A program made the translations under genes and the position numbers. 60,892 nt of DNA, taken from Collinsella sp. (lineage in GTDB: Bacteria > Actinomycetota > Coriobacteriia > Coriobacteriales > Coriobacteriaceae). This document shows positions 52,305-60,838 of this stretch, piece after piece; positions within the stretch are counted from its first letter, which is position 1, and each line of letters begins with the position of its first letter. Under the pieces are notes generated by a model that was not told the origin of the DNA, made no database searches, and was given only the letters and a program-made list of their open reading frames with translations. Location of the stretch: positions 1 through 60,892 of the forward strand of contig DXLP01000012.1 of assembly GCA_019414645.1 (NCBI GenBank), written 5' to 3'.

Positions 52305-54305
52305 ATGGCTAAGTTTGACATCATCGCCGCCACCGGTTGCCCGACCGGCATCGCGCACACCTTCATGGCGAAGGAGGCGCTGGAGAAGGCTGCTGCCGAG
52401 CGCGGGCTGACCATTAAGGTCGAGACCCATGGCCAGGTCGGTGTCGAGAACGAGCTCACCAAGAGCGAGATCGCTGGTGCCAAGGCCGTTGTCGTCGCAG
52501 CCGACAAGGATGTCCAGGCTGAGCGTTTCGCCGGTAAGCCCATGGTTTCCGTTGGTGTTTCCAAGGCCCTGTCTGTCGAGGCTGCCGGTAAGCTGATCGA
52601 CCGCGCGCTCGCCGCCAAGGGCGACGACACGGTTGCCGCTGCCGCCGATGTCGAGGACGAGGTCGAGGAGAAGGAGTCCATCGGTCACGTCATCTACAAG
52701 CACCTCATGAACGGCGTCAGCCACATGCTGGTCTTCGTCGTTGCCGGTGGTGTTCTGACCGCCATTTCGTTCCTGTGGGGCATCACGTCCTTTGATTCGA
52801 CGGCTGCCGACTACAACAGCTTCGCCGCTATGCTCAAGATCATCGGCGGCATTGCCATGAACCTCATGGTTCCCGTGCTTTCCGCCTACATCGCCGAGTC
52901 CATCGGCAAGCGCCCGGCGCTCGTCCCCGGTTTCGTCGCCGGTATGATTGCCATCCAGGGCTTGCCTGTTAACGCCGCCACCGGCATGATCGACGCCGGT
53001 GGCGCAGGTGTGGGCTTTGGCTTCCTGGGCGGCATCGTCGGCGGCTTCCTCGCTGGCTATGTCATCCTGCTGCTCGAGAAGGTTTTCTCTAAAATTCCCG
53101 CGAGCCTTAATGGCCTGAAGGCAATCTTTCTGTATCCGCTGTGCTCTACCGCCATCGTCGGCCTGGTCATGCTCGGTATTTCCGGCCCCATGGCTGCCAT
53201 TAACCAGGGCATGATGGATTTCCTGCAGAGCCTCGGTAACTCCGGTCCGGTGATCCTTGGCCTGGCCATCGGCTGCATGTGCGCCTTTGATATGGGCGGC
53301 CCGGTCAACAAGGCTGCTTACGCTACTGGCACCTTCCTGCTCGGTACCGCTCTCGAAGCTGGCGTCGGCACCGAGACCTACAACTTCGGCACCAACTTCA
53401 TGGCTGCCGTCTCCGCCGCTTGCATCGTTCCGCCGCTGATCACCACCTTCGCCGTCATCGTCGGCAAGAAGTACTTCAGCCAGGAGGATCATGACGCCGG
53501 TATCGTCAACCTCATCCTTGGTTGCACCCACATCACCGAGGGCGCCATTCCGTTCATGACCAAGAACATCTGGCCCGTCATGCCCATCATGATGCTCGGC
53601 TCTTCCATCGCTTCCATCTTGACCATTTTCTTCAACGTTCACGATCCGGCGCCTCACGGCGGCTTCCTGGTCCTGCCCGTTGTCGAGAACGGCCCGCAGT
53701 GGGTCCTCGCGATCCTCATCGGCGCCGTGGTCGGTGGCATCCTGTTCGTCGCTTTCAAAAAGTATGACTTCGAGAAGAACCAGAAGGCCGCTCCCGCTAA
53801 GCCTGTCGAGGCTCCCAAGGCCGCTGCCGTCGAGGCCCCCAAGGCCGAGGCTGCCGACTTCGTGAAGGTCGAGAACGTTTTTGTCGCCGAGAACTTCGCT
53901 TCTCGTGACGAGGCCCTGAGCTTTGTCTCCAACCAGGCCGTCAAGGCCGGTCTCGCTGACGACGCCGACGCCGTGATGAACGCCTTCCTGGCCCGCGAGG
54001 CCGAGGGCACCACGGGCATGATGGAGGGCTTCGCCATTCCGCATGCCAAGTCCGATGCCATTACCGAGGCCGCCGTCATTGTCGTCAAGGACGACTCTGG
54101 CGTGACCGGTTGGGACACCATGGACGGCGCTCCCGTCAACGTGGCTATCGCCCTGCTCATCCCCGGTGCCCAGGCCGGCACCACGCACCTCAAGATCTTG
54201 TCCAAGGTCGCCGAGGCGCTTATGGACGAGGGCTTCCGTGCCACCGTCAAGGGTTCCACCGACGCCGCCGAGATCGCCAAGACGATCAACGCCCGCCTGG
54301 TCTAA
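52305..54305 (+). CDS. fruA: PTS fructose-type permease, IIB-IIC-IIA fusion
   Basis: A 666-residue sugar permease that imports and phosphorylates its substrate in the membrane. IIB (about 1-100) has the phospho-Cys motif TGCPTGIAHTF with Cys12. IIC (about 130-480) has eight to ten hydrophobic segments with GFVAGMIAIQG and CAFDMGGPVNKAAYATG. An Ala/Pro/Lys linker (about 490-520) leads to IIA (about 523-666), with phospho-His580 in GFAIPHAKSDAI. The fructose/mannitol superfamily is clear; fructose is the likeliest sugar, but 2-O-alpha-mannosyl-glycerate-like substrates are possible. AAGGAGG precedes ATG 52305. A terminator and repeats separate it from ptsH. Confidence 0.9.
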   Translation: MAKFDIIAATGCPTGIAHTFMAKEALEKAAAERGLTIKVETHGQVGVENELTKSEIAGAKAVVVAADKDVQAERFAGKPMVSVGVSKALSVEAAGKLIDRALAAKGDDTVAAAADVEDEVEEKESIGHVIYKHLMNGVSHMLVFVVAGGVLTAISFLWGITSFDSTAADYNSFAAMLKIIGGIAMNLMVPVLSAYIAESIGKRPALVPGFVAGMIAIQGLPVNAATGMIDAGGAGVGFGFLGGIVGGFLAGYVILLLEKVFSKIPASLNGLKAIFLYPLCSTAIVGLVMLGISGPMAAINQGMMDFLQSLGNSGPVILGLAIGCMCAFDMGGPVNKAAYATGTFLLGTALEAGVGTETYNFGTNFMAAVSAACIVPPLITTFAVIVGKKYFSQEDHDAGIVNLILGCTHITEGAIPFMTKNIWPVMPIMMLGSSIASILTIFFNVHDPAPHGGFLVLPVVENGPQWVLAILIGAVVGGILFVAFKKYDFEKNQKAAPAKPVEAPKAAAVEAPKAEAADFVKVENVFVAENFASRDEALSFVSNQAVKAGLADDADAVMNAFLAREAEGTTGMMEGFAIPHAKSDAITEAAVIVVKDDSGVTGWDTMDGAPVNVAIALLIPGAQAGTTHLKILSKVAEALMDEGFRATVKGSTDAAEIAKTINARLV

Positions 54306-54343
54306 TCCCGCAGTTCGCGAATAACATCGCCCCTTGTATATAA

Positions 54344-54376
54344 GGCGGAGACTCCACCAGGAGTCCCCGCCTTTTT
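54344..54376 (+). terminator. Terminator of fruA
   Basis: GGCGGAGACTCC and GGAGTCCCCGCC (one mismatch) with an ACCA loop, followed by five Ts. Confidence 0.9.
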
Positions 54377-54389
54377 CTATCCCTCTCAT

Positions 54390-54458
54390 AAGTTGCGGTG
54401 AAATAGGGACTGCTTAAACGATTCAACCCCAAATTCAGTCCCTATTTCACCGCAACTT
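54390..54458. repeat. 69-bp inverted-repeat element, copy 2
   Basis: Perfect 22-bp arms (54390-54411 and 54437-54458), starting AAGTTGCGGTGAAATAG, flank a 25-base centre. It shares its arms and total length with the element at 20128-20196. Confidence 0.88.
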
Positions 54459-54563
54459 ACAAAAGGGCATAGAGGGGGCTGTCTATCGAGTCTTTGTCAC
54501 GAACAGGTCATCAGCCAGAATTCCGTTCGCACGATATTGCTCTGGACCGACCAAGTTTCCGCA

Positions 54564-54692
54564 GCTCGCCTGTCGGGCGGGGCGGTTAAGTTTGTCGCGA
54601 GTTCCGCACGCAAAGGAAAGCACTTAATGTGCTTTCCGTCTTGCGCAGGACTGTAGAGCAGCAAACTTAACCGCCCCGCCCGGCAGGCGAGC
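54564..54692. repeat. 129-bp nested long inverted repeat between fruA and ptsH
   Basis: Outer arms of 31 bases (54564-54594 and 54662-54692) match at 30 of 31 positions; the exception becomes a G-U pair in RNA. The centre has its own hairpin, GGAAAGCAC-TTAAT-GTGCTTTCC at 54615-54637. There is no T-run and no gene in 54306-54830 (525 bases). Apart from the terminator, the 69-bp repeat and this element, I see nothing in 54459-54563 or 54693-54780. No target-site duplication is evident. Confidence 0.85.
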
Positions 54693-54784
54693 GTGCTGCA
54701 ACGACATCCGTCCAATAATTCGTGTGAAACACAATGAAAAACAGTTTGATGTGAGTTAATATAAACAACGTCGTGAATATGGCT

Positions 54785-54804
54785 CCTGTCGCATGGTCGA
54801 CAGG
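54785..54804 (+). promoter_or_regulatory. Small hairpin in the ptsH leader
   Basis: CCTGTCG-CATGGT-CGACAGG lies 26 bases before the ptsH start. The AT-rich stretch 54745-54775 just upstream contains TATAAA, a possible -10 box. Confidence 0.4.
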
Positions 54805-54830
54805 GGTTAAACACAAAAAAGGAGTCAATT

Positions 54831-55094
54831 ATGGTTTCTGAGAAGGCTACCCTCGTTAATCCTCAGGGTCTTCACATGCGTCCGGCTGGTCTCTTCGCCT
54901 CCACCATGGGCAAGTACGCCTGCGACGTGACGGTCGTCACCCCCGAGAAGGAGGTCAACGGCAAGTCCCCGATGGCCCTCATGGCTGCTGGTATCCCTTG
55001 CGGCACCGAGGTCGAGGTCAAGTGCGACGGCGCTGACGAGGCCGAGGCTCTGGCTGCTGCCATCGAGCTCATCAAGAGCGGTCTTGGCGAGTAG
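54831..55094 (+). CDS. ptsH: Phosphocarrier protein HPr
   Basis: An 87-residue HPr, which relays phosphate from Enzyme I to PTS permeases. It carries the active-site GLHMRPA with His15 and a regulatory NGKSPMALM segment with Ser46, the residue phosphorylated by HPr kinase in Gram-positive carbon-catabolite control. AAGGAG lies six bases before the ATG. Enzyme I follows 133 bases downstream. Confidence 0.96.
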   Translation: MVSEKATLVNPQGLHMRPAGLFASTMGKYACDVTVVTPEKEVNGKSPMALMAAGIPCGTEVEVKCDGADEAEALAAAIELIKSGLGE

Positions 55095-55227
55095 AACTCA
55101 AACGGGTCGCATGTTGAACAACTAAGTTCATATTTGGGGGCGCAGTGACCTGTTATAAGGTAGCTGCGCTCTTTTGTCATGGATATGGCAAAACGCTTTA
55201 TCACATGACACGGAGAGAGGAATGGGA

Positions 55228-56931
55228 ATGTATCAGGGAGTCAACGCTTCCGAGGGCATCGGTATCGGCACCGTCATGGTTGCCGTCGATCCCGACTTGA
55301 CGTTTGAGCCGCACGAGGTTGCTGATTCGGCAGCAGAGAAGGAGCGCTATCAGTCCGCTCTTTCGGTCTTCTGCGAGAAGACCCAGGCTCAGGCCGACCA
55401 CATGAAGGAGACGGTGGGCGAGGCCGAGGCCGAGATCATGAGCGGACACATTGTCCTGGCTCAGGACCCGGGCATGACCGACGCCATCAACGCCGCCATT
55501 GACGGTGGCACCTGTGCCGAGCAGGCGCTCATGGACACCTCGACCATGTTCGAGAACATGTTCCTGTCCATGGACGACGAGATGTTCCGTCTGCGCGCGG
55601 CCGACATCGCCGACATCCGTACCGGTATTCTGGCCGAGCTGCTGGGCAAGGAGGTCGTCGACCTCTCCGTCCTGCCCGAGAACACCGTCGTTGTCGTGCA
55701 CGACCTCACGCCGTCCATGACCGCCACGATCGATAAGGCCCACGTTGCCGGTATCGTCACCGAGACCGGTGGCCGCACGTCGCACTCCGCGATCATCGCG
55801 CGCGCCCTTGAGATCCCGGCTGTCCTTTCGGTTTCCAACAGCTGCACCGCGCTGCGCAACGGCATGACCGTTGTCGTCGACGGTGGCAAGGGTATCGTCG
55901 AGGCCGATCCCGACGAGGAGACGCTCGCCGCCTACACCGCCAAGGCCGAGGCCTTCGCTGCCGAGAAGGCAGCCCTCGAGGCCTTCCGTGGCAAGCCGTC
56001 CGTGACTGCCGATGGCATCAAGAAGATCATCGCCTGCAACATCGGTAACCCCGATGACGTGCCCAACGCGCTCGATCACGACGCCGAGGCCATCGGTCTG
56101 TTCCGCTCCGAGTTCCTGTTCATGGACTCTGCCGAGCTTCCTTCCGAGGAGGAGCAGTTCAACGCCTACCGTAAGGTCGCCAGCGCGCTCAAGGGTGCTC
56201 CGGTCATCATCCGCACGCTCGATGTGGGTGGCGACAAGGAGATTCCGTATCTGCATATGGTCAAGGAAGACAACCCCTTCATGGGCTTCCGCGCCGTGCG
56301 TTACTGCCTGGCCAACCCCGATCAGTACAAGGTCCAGCTCCGCGCTCTGCTGCGCGCTAGCGCCTTCGGTGACGTCAAGATCATGATCCCGCTCGTCACC
56401 TGCGTCGAGGAGGTCTTGGCTGTCAAGGAGCTCGTCGAGCAGTGCAAGGCCGAGCTGACCGAAGAGGGTCGCAAGTTCAACGAGAACATCGAGGTCGGCA
56501 TCATGGTCGAGACGCCCGCCGCTTCGCTGCTCGCAGACCGTCTTGCCGAGGTTGCCGACTTCTTCTCCATCGGCACCAACGACCTGATCGGCTACACCAT
56601 GTGCGCCGACCGTGGTAACGACACCATCTCCAACCTGTACCAGGTTTACTATCCCGCCGTGCTCCGCTCGCTCAAGAACATCATCGAGAGCGGTGTGAAG
56701 GCCGGCATCATGGTCGGTATGTGCGGCGAGGCCGCTGCCGATCCGCTGCTCGAGCCGCTGCTGATCAGCTGGGGCCTGGAGGAGTTCTCGATGAGCGCTC
56801 CGTCGATCCTGCGCGCCCGCAAGACCATCAGCCAGTGGACCAAGGCCGAGTGCGACGAGCTCGCCGAGAAGGCACTCGCCTGCAACACCGCCGCCGAGGT
56901 CAAGGCACTGCTCGAGTCCGCTGCTCGCTAA
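55228..56931 (+). CDS. ptsI: PTS Enzyme I (phosphoenolpyruvate-protein phosphotransferase)
   Basis: Enzyme I takes phosphate from PEP and passes it to HPr. The 567-residue protein has an N-terminal HPr-binding domain, the phospho-His in GGRTSHSAIIARAL (His186), and a PEP-binding barrel with FRSEFLFMD, FFSIGTNDLIGYT and the catalytic Cys in VGMCGEAAADP. Of two in-frame ATGs I choose 55228, seven bases from GGAGAGAGG; 55222 is too close. Confidence 0.96.
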   Translation: MYQGVNASEGIGIGTVMVAVDPDLTFEPHEVADSAAEKERYQSALSVFCEKTQAQADHMKETVGEAEAEIMSGHIVLAQDPGMTDAINAAIDGGTCAEQALMDTSTMFENMFLSMDDEMFRLRAADIADIRTGILAELLGKEVVDLSVLPENTVVVVHDLTPSMTATIDKAHVAGIVTETGGRTSHSAIIARALEIPAVLSVSNSCTALRNGMTVVVDGGKGIVEADPDEETLAAYTAKAEAFAAEKAALEAFRGKPSVTADGIKKIIACNIGNPDDVPNALDHDAEAIGLFRSEFLFMDSAELPSEEEQFNAYRKVASALKGAPVIIRTLDVGGDKEIPYLHMVKEDNPFMGFRAVRYCLANPDQYKVQLRALLRASAFGDVKIMIPLVTCVEEVLAVKELVEQCKAELTEEGRKFNENIEVGIMVETPAASLLADRLAEVADFFSIGTNDLIGYTMCADRGNDTISNLYQVYYPAVLRSLKNIIESGVKAGIMVGMCGEAAADPLLEPLLISWGLEEFSMSAPSILRARKTISQWTKAECDELAEKALACNTAAEVKALLESAAR

Positions 56932-56948
56932 TTTGGTATCAGAGGTAA

Positions 56949-56978
56949 CCGCGTGGTTGGAATGGGCCGGCCACGCGG
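56949..56978 (+). other. Intercistronic hairpin between ptsI and the first pfkB-type gene
   Basis: CCGCGTGG and CCACGCGG pair around a 14-base loop with no T-run, 27 bases before the next start. It may set relative mRNA stability in the operon. Confidence 0.45.
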
Positions 56979-57005
56979 CCCTCACATATACAGGGGGTAC
57001 TGTAA

Positions 57006-57938
57006 ATGTTCTACACGCTAACCGCTAACCCGGCTGTCGACATGACGGTTTCGAGCTCTCCGCTCGAGCCCGACGAGAACGTCCGCACCGGCTCGGCCAG
57101 CTACACGGCTAACGGCAAGGGCCTCGACGTGTCCTTCGCCTTTAAGAAGATGGGCGTCGACACCGTCGCGCTCGGCTTCTTCGCCGGCTTCACGGGCAAG
57201 TTCATCGTCGAGGAGGTCATGAACCTGGGTTGCCTCTGCCGCCCGGTCTGGACCGACGGTATCACGCGCATTAACACCTACGTCAACGATGGCCAGCACG
57301 AGTACGGCATCCTGAACCCTGGTGCTCCGATCACGCCGCAGCACCAGGAGGAGCTCTACAACATCCTGGACACCGCGGGCGATCTCGAGTGCCTGATCGT
57401 TTCCGGCTCCGTGCCTCCCAAAGCTACGCCTGACTTCCTGGCTAAGGTCATGGAGCACGCTCAGGCCCGTGGCGCCGACGTCGTCCTGGACCTGTCCTCC
57501 GATAAGCTCAAGGAGCTCGCTCACAAGAAGCCGCTGCTCATCAAGCCGAACCATCACGAGATGAAGGCCATCTTCGGCGTGCCGGTTGACACCGACGACG
57601 AGGTCCGCGTTGCCATGAAGATGGCTCACGACGCCGGCGTTCAGAACGTGCTGCTCACCCGTGGTAGCCGCGGCGACGCTTACTTCTCCAACGGCGAGGA
57701 CATCTGGTACGCCAAGCGTGAGTTCAACATCAAGCTGGTTTCTTCCGTCTGCGCCGGCGACTGCACCCTTGCTGCGTTCCTGCACAAGTGGTACAGGGAT
57801 CGCGACAACGTCGAGGAGGCCATGAAGCTCGCTATGGCCACCGGCGCCAACGTTGCCGAGTCCGTCGGCATTGGCGACTTCGGTCACGTTGACGAGTACA
57901 GCAAGCGCGTTGCTGTCCGCAAGCTCGATCGCAAGTAA
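57006..57938 (+). CDS. PfkB-family sugar kinase, 1-phosphofructokinase-like (copy 1)
   Basis: A 310-residue kinase of the hexose/tagatose-6-P/1-phosphofructokinase type. It begins MFYTLTANPAVDMTV, the FruK/LacC opening, has GFFAGFTGKFI, the LIVSGSVPP strand, KPNHHEMKAIFG and the anion-hole/base motif CAGDCTLAAF with Asp252. It would convert fructose-1-phosphate from the PTS permease to fructose-1,6-bisphosphate. GGGGG lies nine bases before the ATG. A close paralogue follows at 58166. Confidence 0.88.
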   Translation: MFYTLTANPAVDMTVSSSPLEPDENVRTGSASYTANGKGLDVSFAFKKMGVDTVALGFFAGFTGKFIVEEVMNLGCLCRPVWTDGITRINTYVNDGQHEYGILNPGAPITPQHQEELYNILDTAGDLECLIVSGSVPPKATPDFLAKVMEHAQARGADVVLDLSSDKLKELAHKKPLLIKPNHHEMKAIFGVPVDTDDEVRVAMKMAHDAGVQNVLLTRGSRGDAYFSNGEDIWYAKREFNIKLVSSVCAGDCTLAAFLHKWYRDRDNVEEAMKLAMATGANVAESVGIGDFGHVDEYSKRVAVRKLDRK

Positions 57939-57964
57939 GCGATACACGACATATTCGTGGTTCT

Positions 57965-57998
57965 ATGGCGTCCCGATTTTGGCCGGGGCGCCATTTTT
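57965..57998 (+). terminator. Terminator between the two pfkB-type genes
   Basis: ATGGCGTCCC pairs with GGGGCGCCAT (one wobble) around a ten-base loop, then TTTT. The two kinase genes are therefore probably separate transcription units. Confidence 0.85.
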
Positions 57999-58165
57999 GT
58001 TAATTGCAAATGAGCGTCAGTGCAAGCGCTCCTGTATTTGTGCCGCGCCTTGCCGCTTTGCTGCCGCCCCGCACGCGTTCTACACCGTTTGCCGAGTTGC
58101 TATAGCCTTTTCTCGAAGCGTGGAATATACTTTCATTAACACGTTGCCTTGTGAAAGGAACTTAC

Positions 58166-59098
58166 ATGATTTACACGCTCACTGCAAATCCTGCCATTGA
58201 CTACAACATTGCCTGCGACGGTCTTTCCGCCAACACCGTCACCCGTACGCGCAACGCGGTCTATACGCCCAACGGCAAGGGTCTCAACGTCTCGTTCACC
58301 CTCGATCACTACGGTGTCGACACCACGATCCTGGGCTTTTTTGCCGGTTTCTCGGGCGAGTTTATCGTCAAGGGCGCCGAGGCCCTGGGCGTGCCTGTCA
58401 AGCCTGTGTGGACTGACGGCATCACGCGCGTCAACGTATTCCTCAACGCCGGTCCCGACACCGAGTACAACATGGTCAACGCAGGCGCCGCCATCAATGC
58501 TGCCAACGAACAGGAGATGTTTGATCTTATCGATTCGCTCGATGACATGACCTGCCTGGTCATCAGTGGCTCGCTGCCCCCCAACACTTCCGAGGGCTTC
58601 TTGGCCGAGGTCCTGCGCCGTGTCAAGGCCAAGGGGGCCGAGTTCGTCCTCGACATCTCGAGCCATCAGCTGGCAGACCTCATTGCCATGGAGCCACTGC
58701 TGATCAAGCCCAATGACGACGAGCTGCTTGACATCTTTGGCATTAAGGTGAGCGGTGGCGACGATGAGTCTGTTAAGGGCGCAATGGCTGAGCTTCATGC
58801 CAAGGGCGCCAAGAACGTGCTGCTGACCCTTGGTGGCGCCGGTGCGTACTTCTCCAACGGCGAGCATATCTGGTTTGCCAACCGCACCTTTGAGGTCAAG
58901 CTGCTGTCGACCGTCTGCGCCGGCGATTCCTCGCTGGCCGCCTTCCTGTCCGTGTGGCACGACGCTCCCGAGCGCGTCGAGGACGCCCTGCGCCTCTCGA
59001 TGGCTACCGGCGCCAACGTGGTGGAGTGCCCCGGTCTGGGCGATTTTGCCAAGGTGGACGAATATAAGAAGCACATCGAGGTTCGCCAGGTCTGCTAG
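58166..59098 (+). CDS. PfkB-family sugar kinase, 1-phosphofructokinase-like (copy 2)
   Basis: A 310-residue paralogue of the preceding kinase, of equal length and with the same blocks: MIYTLTANPAIDYNI, NGKGLNVSFTL, GFFAGFSGEFIV, ISGSLPPNTSEGF, LIKPNDDELLDIFG and CAGDSSLAAF with catalytic Asp254. Substitutions cluster in the substrate lid (about 75-110), where the sugar phosphate is chosen, so the two may prefer different phosphosugars (fructose-1-P versus tagatose-6-P). That is inference. AAAGGAA lies before ATG 58166; the in-frame ATG-like start at 58151 overlaps the site. Confidence 0.88.
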   Translation: MIYTLTANPAIDYNIACDGLSANTVTRTRNAVYTPNGKGLNVSFTLDHYGVDTTILGFFAGFSGEFIVKGAEALGVPVKPVWTDGITRVNVFLNAGPDTEYNMVNAGAAINAANEQEMFDLIDSLDDMTCLVISGSLPPNTSEGFLAEVLRRVKAKGAEFVLDISSHQLADLIAMEPLLIKPNDDELLDIFGIKVSGGDDESVKGAMAELHAKGAKNVLLTLGGAGAYFSNGEHIWFANRTFEVKLLSTVCAGDSSLAAFLSVWHDAPERVEDALRLSMATGANVVECPGLGDFAKVDEYKKHIEVRQVC

Positions 59099-59124
59099 CC
59101 GCATCGATACATCGTTGCCGAACA

Positions 59125-59153
59125 CCCGCTTTGGATTCCCAAGGCGGGTTTTT
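59125..59153 (+). terminator. Terminator after the second pfkB-type gene
   Basis: CCCGCTTTGG and CCAAGGCGGG pair (one wobble) around ATTC, followed by five Ts. Confidence 0.88.
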
Positions 59154-59210
59154 GCGTTCTGGTCGTATGTGGCGCTTACTGTCCCGTTCGTTCGAATTGA
59201 CCGCGTGATT

Positions 59211-59226
59211 GCATGTGCGCACATGC
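59211..59226. promoter_or_regulatory. Perfect 16-bp palindrome upstream of cca
   Basis: GCATGTGCGCACATGC lies 64 bases before the cca start, directly after a TTGACC (59197-59202) that could be a -35 box. An operator is possible; the binding protein is unknown. Confidence 0.4.
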
Positions 59227-59290
59227 TCGTTTCTTGTTAGACTTCTTGAGAACCATCGATTAACGCTTACATGCGTAGGAGGCCATAGGT

Positions 59291-60685
59291 ATGTGCAATG
59301 TTTCGCTCAACGGTACGCAGCCCTCAGACGCCTCCCTGCGTGTGCTACGTGCGCTTGAGGCAGCCGGTCTTGAGGCCTGGTTCGTGGGCGGTTGGGTACG
59401 TGACGCCCTGATGGGACGCCCCAGCCACGATGTCGACATGTGCTGCAGTGGTCTGTGGCAGGAGTCCAAGGCGGCTCTCGAGGTCGCCGGCATTGCGGTG
59501 GTTGAGTCGGGGATTAAATTTGGCGGCATTACTGCTATTTGTGACGATGAGCGCATTGAGGTCACGTCGTATCGCCTGGATGGTTTTTATACCGATGGTC
59601 GCCATCCCCAGAGTGTGGAGCGTGCGGCGTCGCTTGAAGACGATCTGGCGCGTCGTGACTTTACCGTTAACGCCATGGCTTGGCACCCCCAGCGCGGTCT
59701 TGTCGACCGCTACGATGGCCAGGGCGACCTTGAACGCAAGCTGATCCGTGCCGTTGGAGATCCCAAGCGTCGCTTTAACGAGGATGCGCTTCGCATGCTA
59801 CGCGCGGTACGTTTTGCCTGTCGTTTGGATTTTATGATCGAGCCTAAGACTAAACTGGCGCTTGCCGAGTGCTCGCCGCTGCTCGATGCCGTGGCACGCG
59901 AGCGCGTGGGCATTGAGCTCGAAGGCATTCTTTCGACCGGTCATGGGGGAGACGCGATGCTGCGCTACCCCGAGCTTATTTGTGCCGCCGTGCCCGAGCT
60001 TTCGCCGGCTCGTGGGTTTGACCAGCGCAGCGTCTACCATGCCTTTAATGTCTACGAGCATATCGCTCGCGTGTTGACGGTGGCGGGGGAGCTGGCACTG
60101 TGTGACGGCGTCGCGCCTTCGTCGAGTTTAATGTGGGCAGCGTTTTTGCATGACGTCTCCAAGCCCGATTGCTTTACGGTCGACCATGCGGGCAGCGGTC
60201 ACTTTTACGGTCATCCCGAGCTTGGCGCCAAGAAGGCGCGCGCCATTATGGATCGTCTGGCGCTTTCGCACGATTTGGTTCGCGATGTGTGTCTGCTTAT
60301 CAGGTATCACGATAAGCCGTTGCGTCCCGAGCGTTCCTGTTTGCTCAATATGATGCGCTTGCTTTCGGGCGAGGGCGTCGACACGCCGCGTCTGATTGAC
60401 GAGCTTATGGACCTTAAGCGTGCCGATACGCTGGGTAAGGCGCCGTCGTGCTTCTATTACGTCGAGACGATCGAGGAAATGCGCTCACTCGCCCACGGAC
60501 TTCTTGAGGCTGGGGAGCCCTATACGCTCAAGATGCTTGCCATCAACGGCGGCGATTTGATTCGCGCCGGCGTCAAACCGGGGCCGGAGTTGGGGCAGCT
60601 TCTCAATGCCGCCCTCGACGCTGTGATCGAGGATAACGTCCCCAACGAGCGCGAAGCCCTTCTGGCCCATCTGCACCTGGGATAA
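59291..60685 (+). CDS. cca: CCA tRNA nucleotidyltransferase (HD-containing)
   Basis: A 464-residue class II nucleotidyltransferase that builds or repairs the CCA end of tRNA. The head has EAWFVGGWVRDALMGRPSHDVDM with the catalytic DxD-type carboxylates, ARRDFTVNAMAWHP and RRFNEDALRMLRAVRFACRLDF, which binds and selects CTP/ATP. An HD domain follows (about 255-370: FLHDVSKPDC, IRYHDKPLRP). It could instead be a poly(A) polymerase-like paralogue, but the EDxxR-type RRFNEDALRMLR motif favours CCA addition. TAGGAGG lies eight bases before the ATG. Confidence 0.9.
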   Translation: MCNVSLNGTQPSDASLRVLRALEAAGLEAWFVGGWVRDALMGRPSHDVDMCCSGLWQESKAALEVAGIAVVESGIKFGGITAICDDERIEVTSYRLDGFYTDGRHPQSVERAASLEDDLARRDFTVNAMAWHPQRGLVDRYDGQGDLERKLIRAVGDPKRRFNEDALRMLRAVRFACRLDFMIEPKTKLALAECSPLLDAVARERVGIELEGILSTGHGGDAMLRYPELICAAVPELSPARGFDQRSVYHAFNVYEHIARVLTVAGELALCDGVAPSSSLMWAAFLHDVSKPDCFTVDHAGSGHFYGHPELGAKKARAIMDRLALSHDLVRDVCLLIRYHDKPLRPERSCLLNMMRLLSGEGVDTPRLIDELMDLKRADTLGKAPSCFYYVETIEEMRSLAHGLLEAGEPYTLKMLAINGGDLIRAGVKPGPELGQLLNAALDAVIEDNVPNEREALLAHLHLG

Positions 60686-60775
60686 ACATCCTTCGGTTCG
60701 TCCCAAATGATCTACTTGGTTGACCTGCGCGTTCCATAACCTCCCGACAAAATTTGGGCAATTTGGAATTTCTTC

Positions 60776-60804
60776 TTGCGCTCGCGTTTTTTGTCCCGTA
60801 ATAT
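60776..60804 (+). promoter_or_regulatory. Promoter of the tRNA-Glu gene
   Basis: TTGCGC (60776-60781) and TAATAT (60799-60804) are separated by exactly 17 bases. An AT-rich UP-like stretch precedes them. The tRNA begins 35 bases downstream. Confidence 0.65.
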
Positions 60805-60838
60805 ATGTCTTCGCAGCACGGCAGTGCAGATGTCATGT

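Noticed and set aside
54497..54814. Minus-strand frame of 105 codons in the fruA-ptsH gap
   Set aside because: It crosses the long inverted repeat, has no ribosome binding site, and its composition follows the palindrome rather than a protein.
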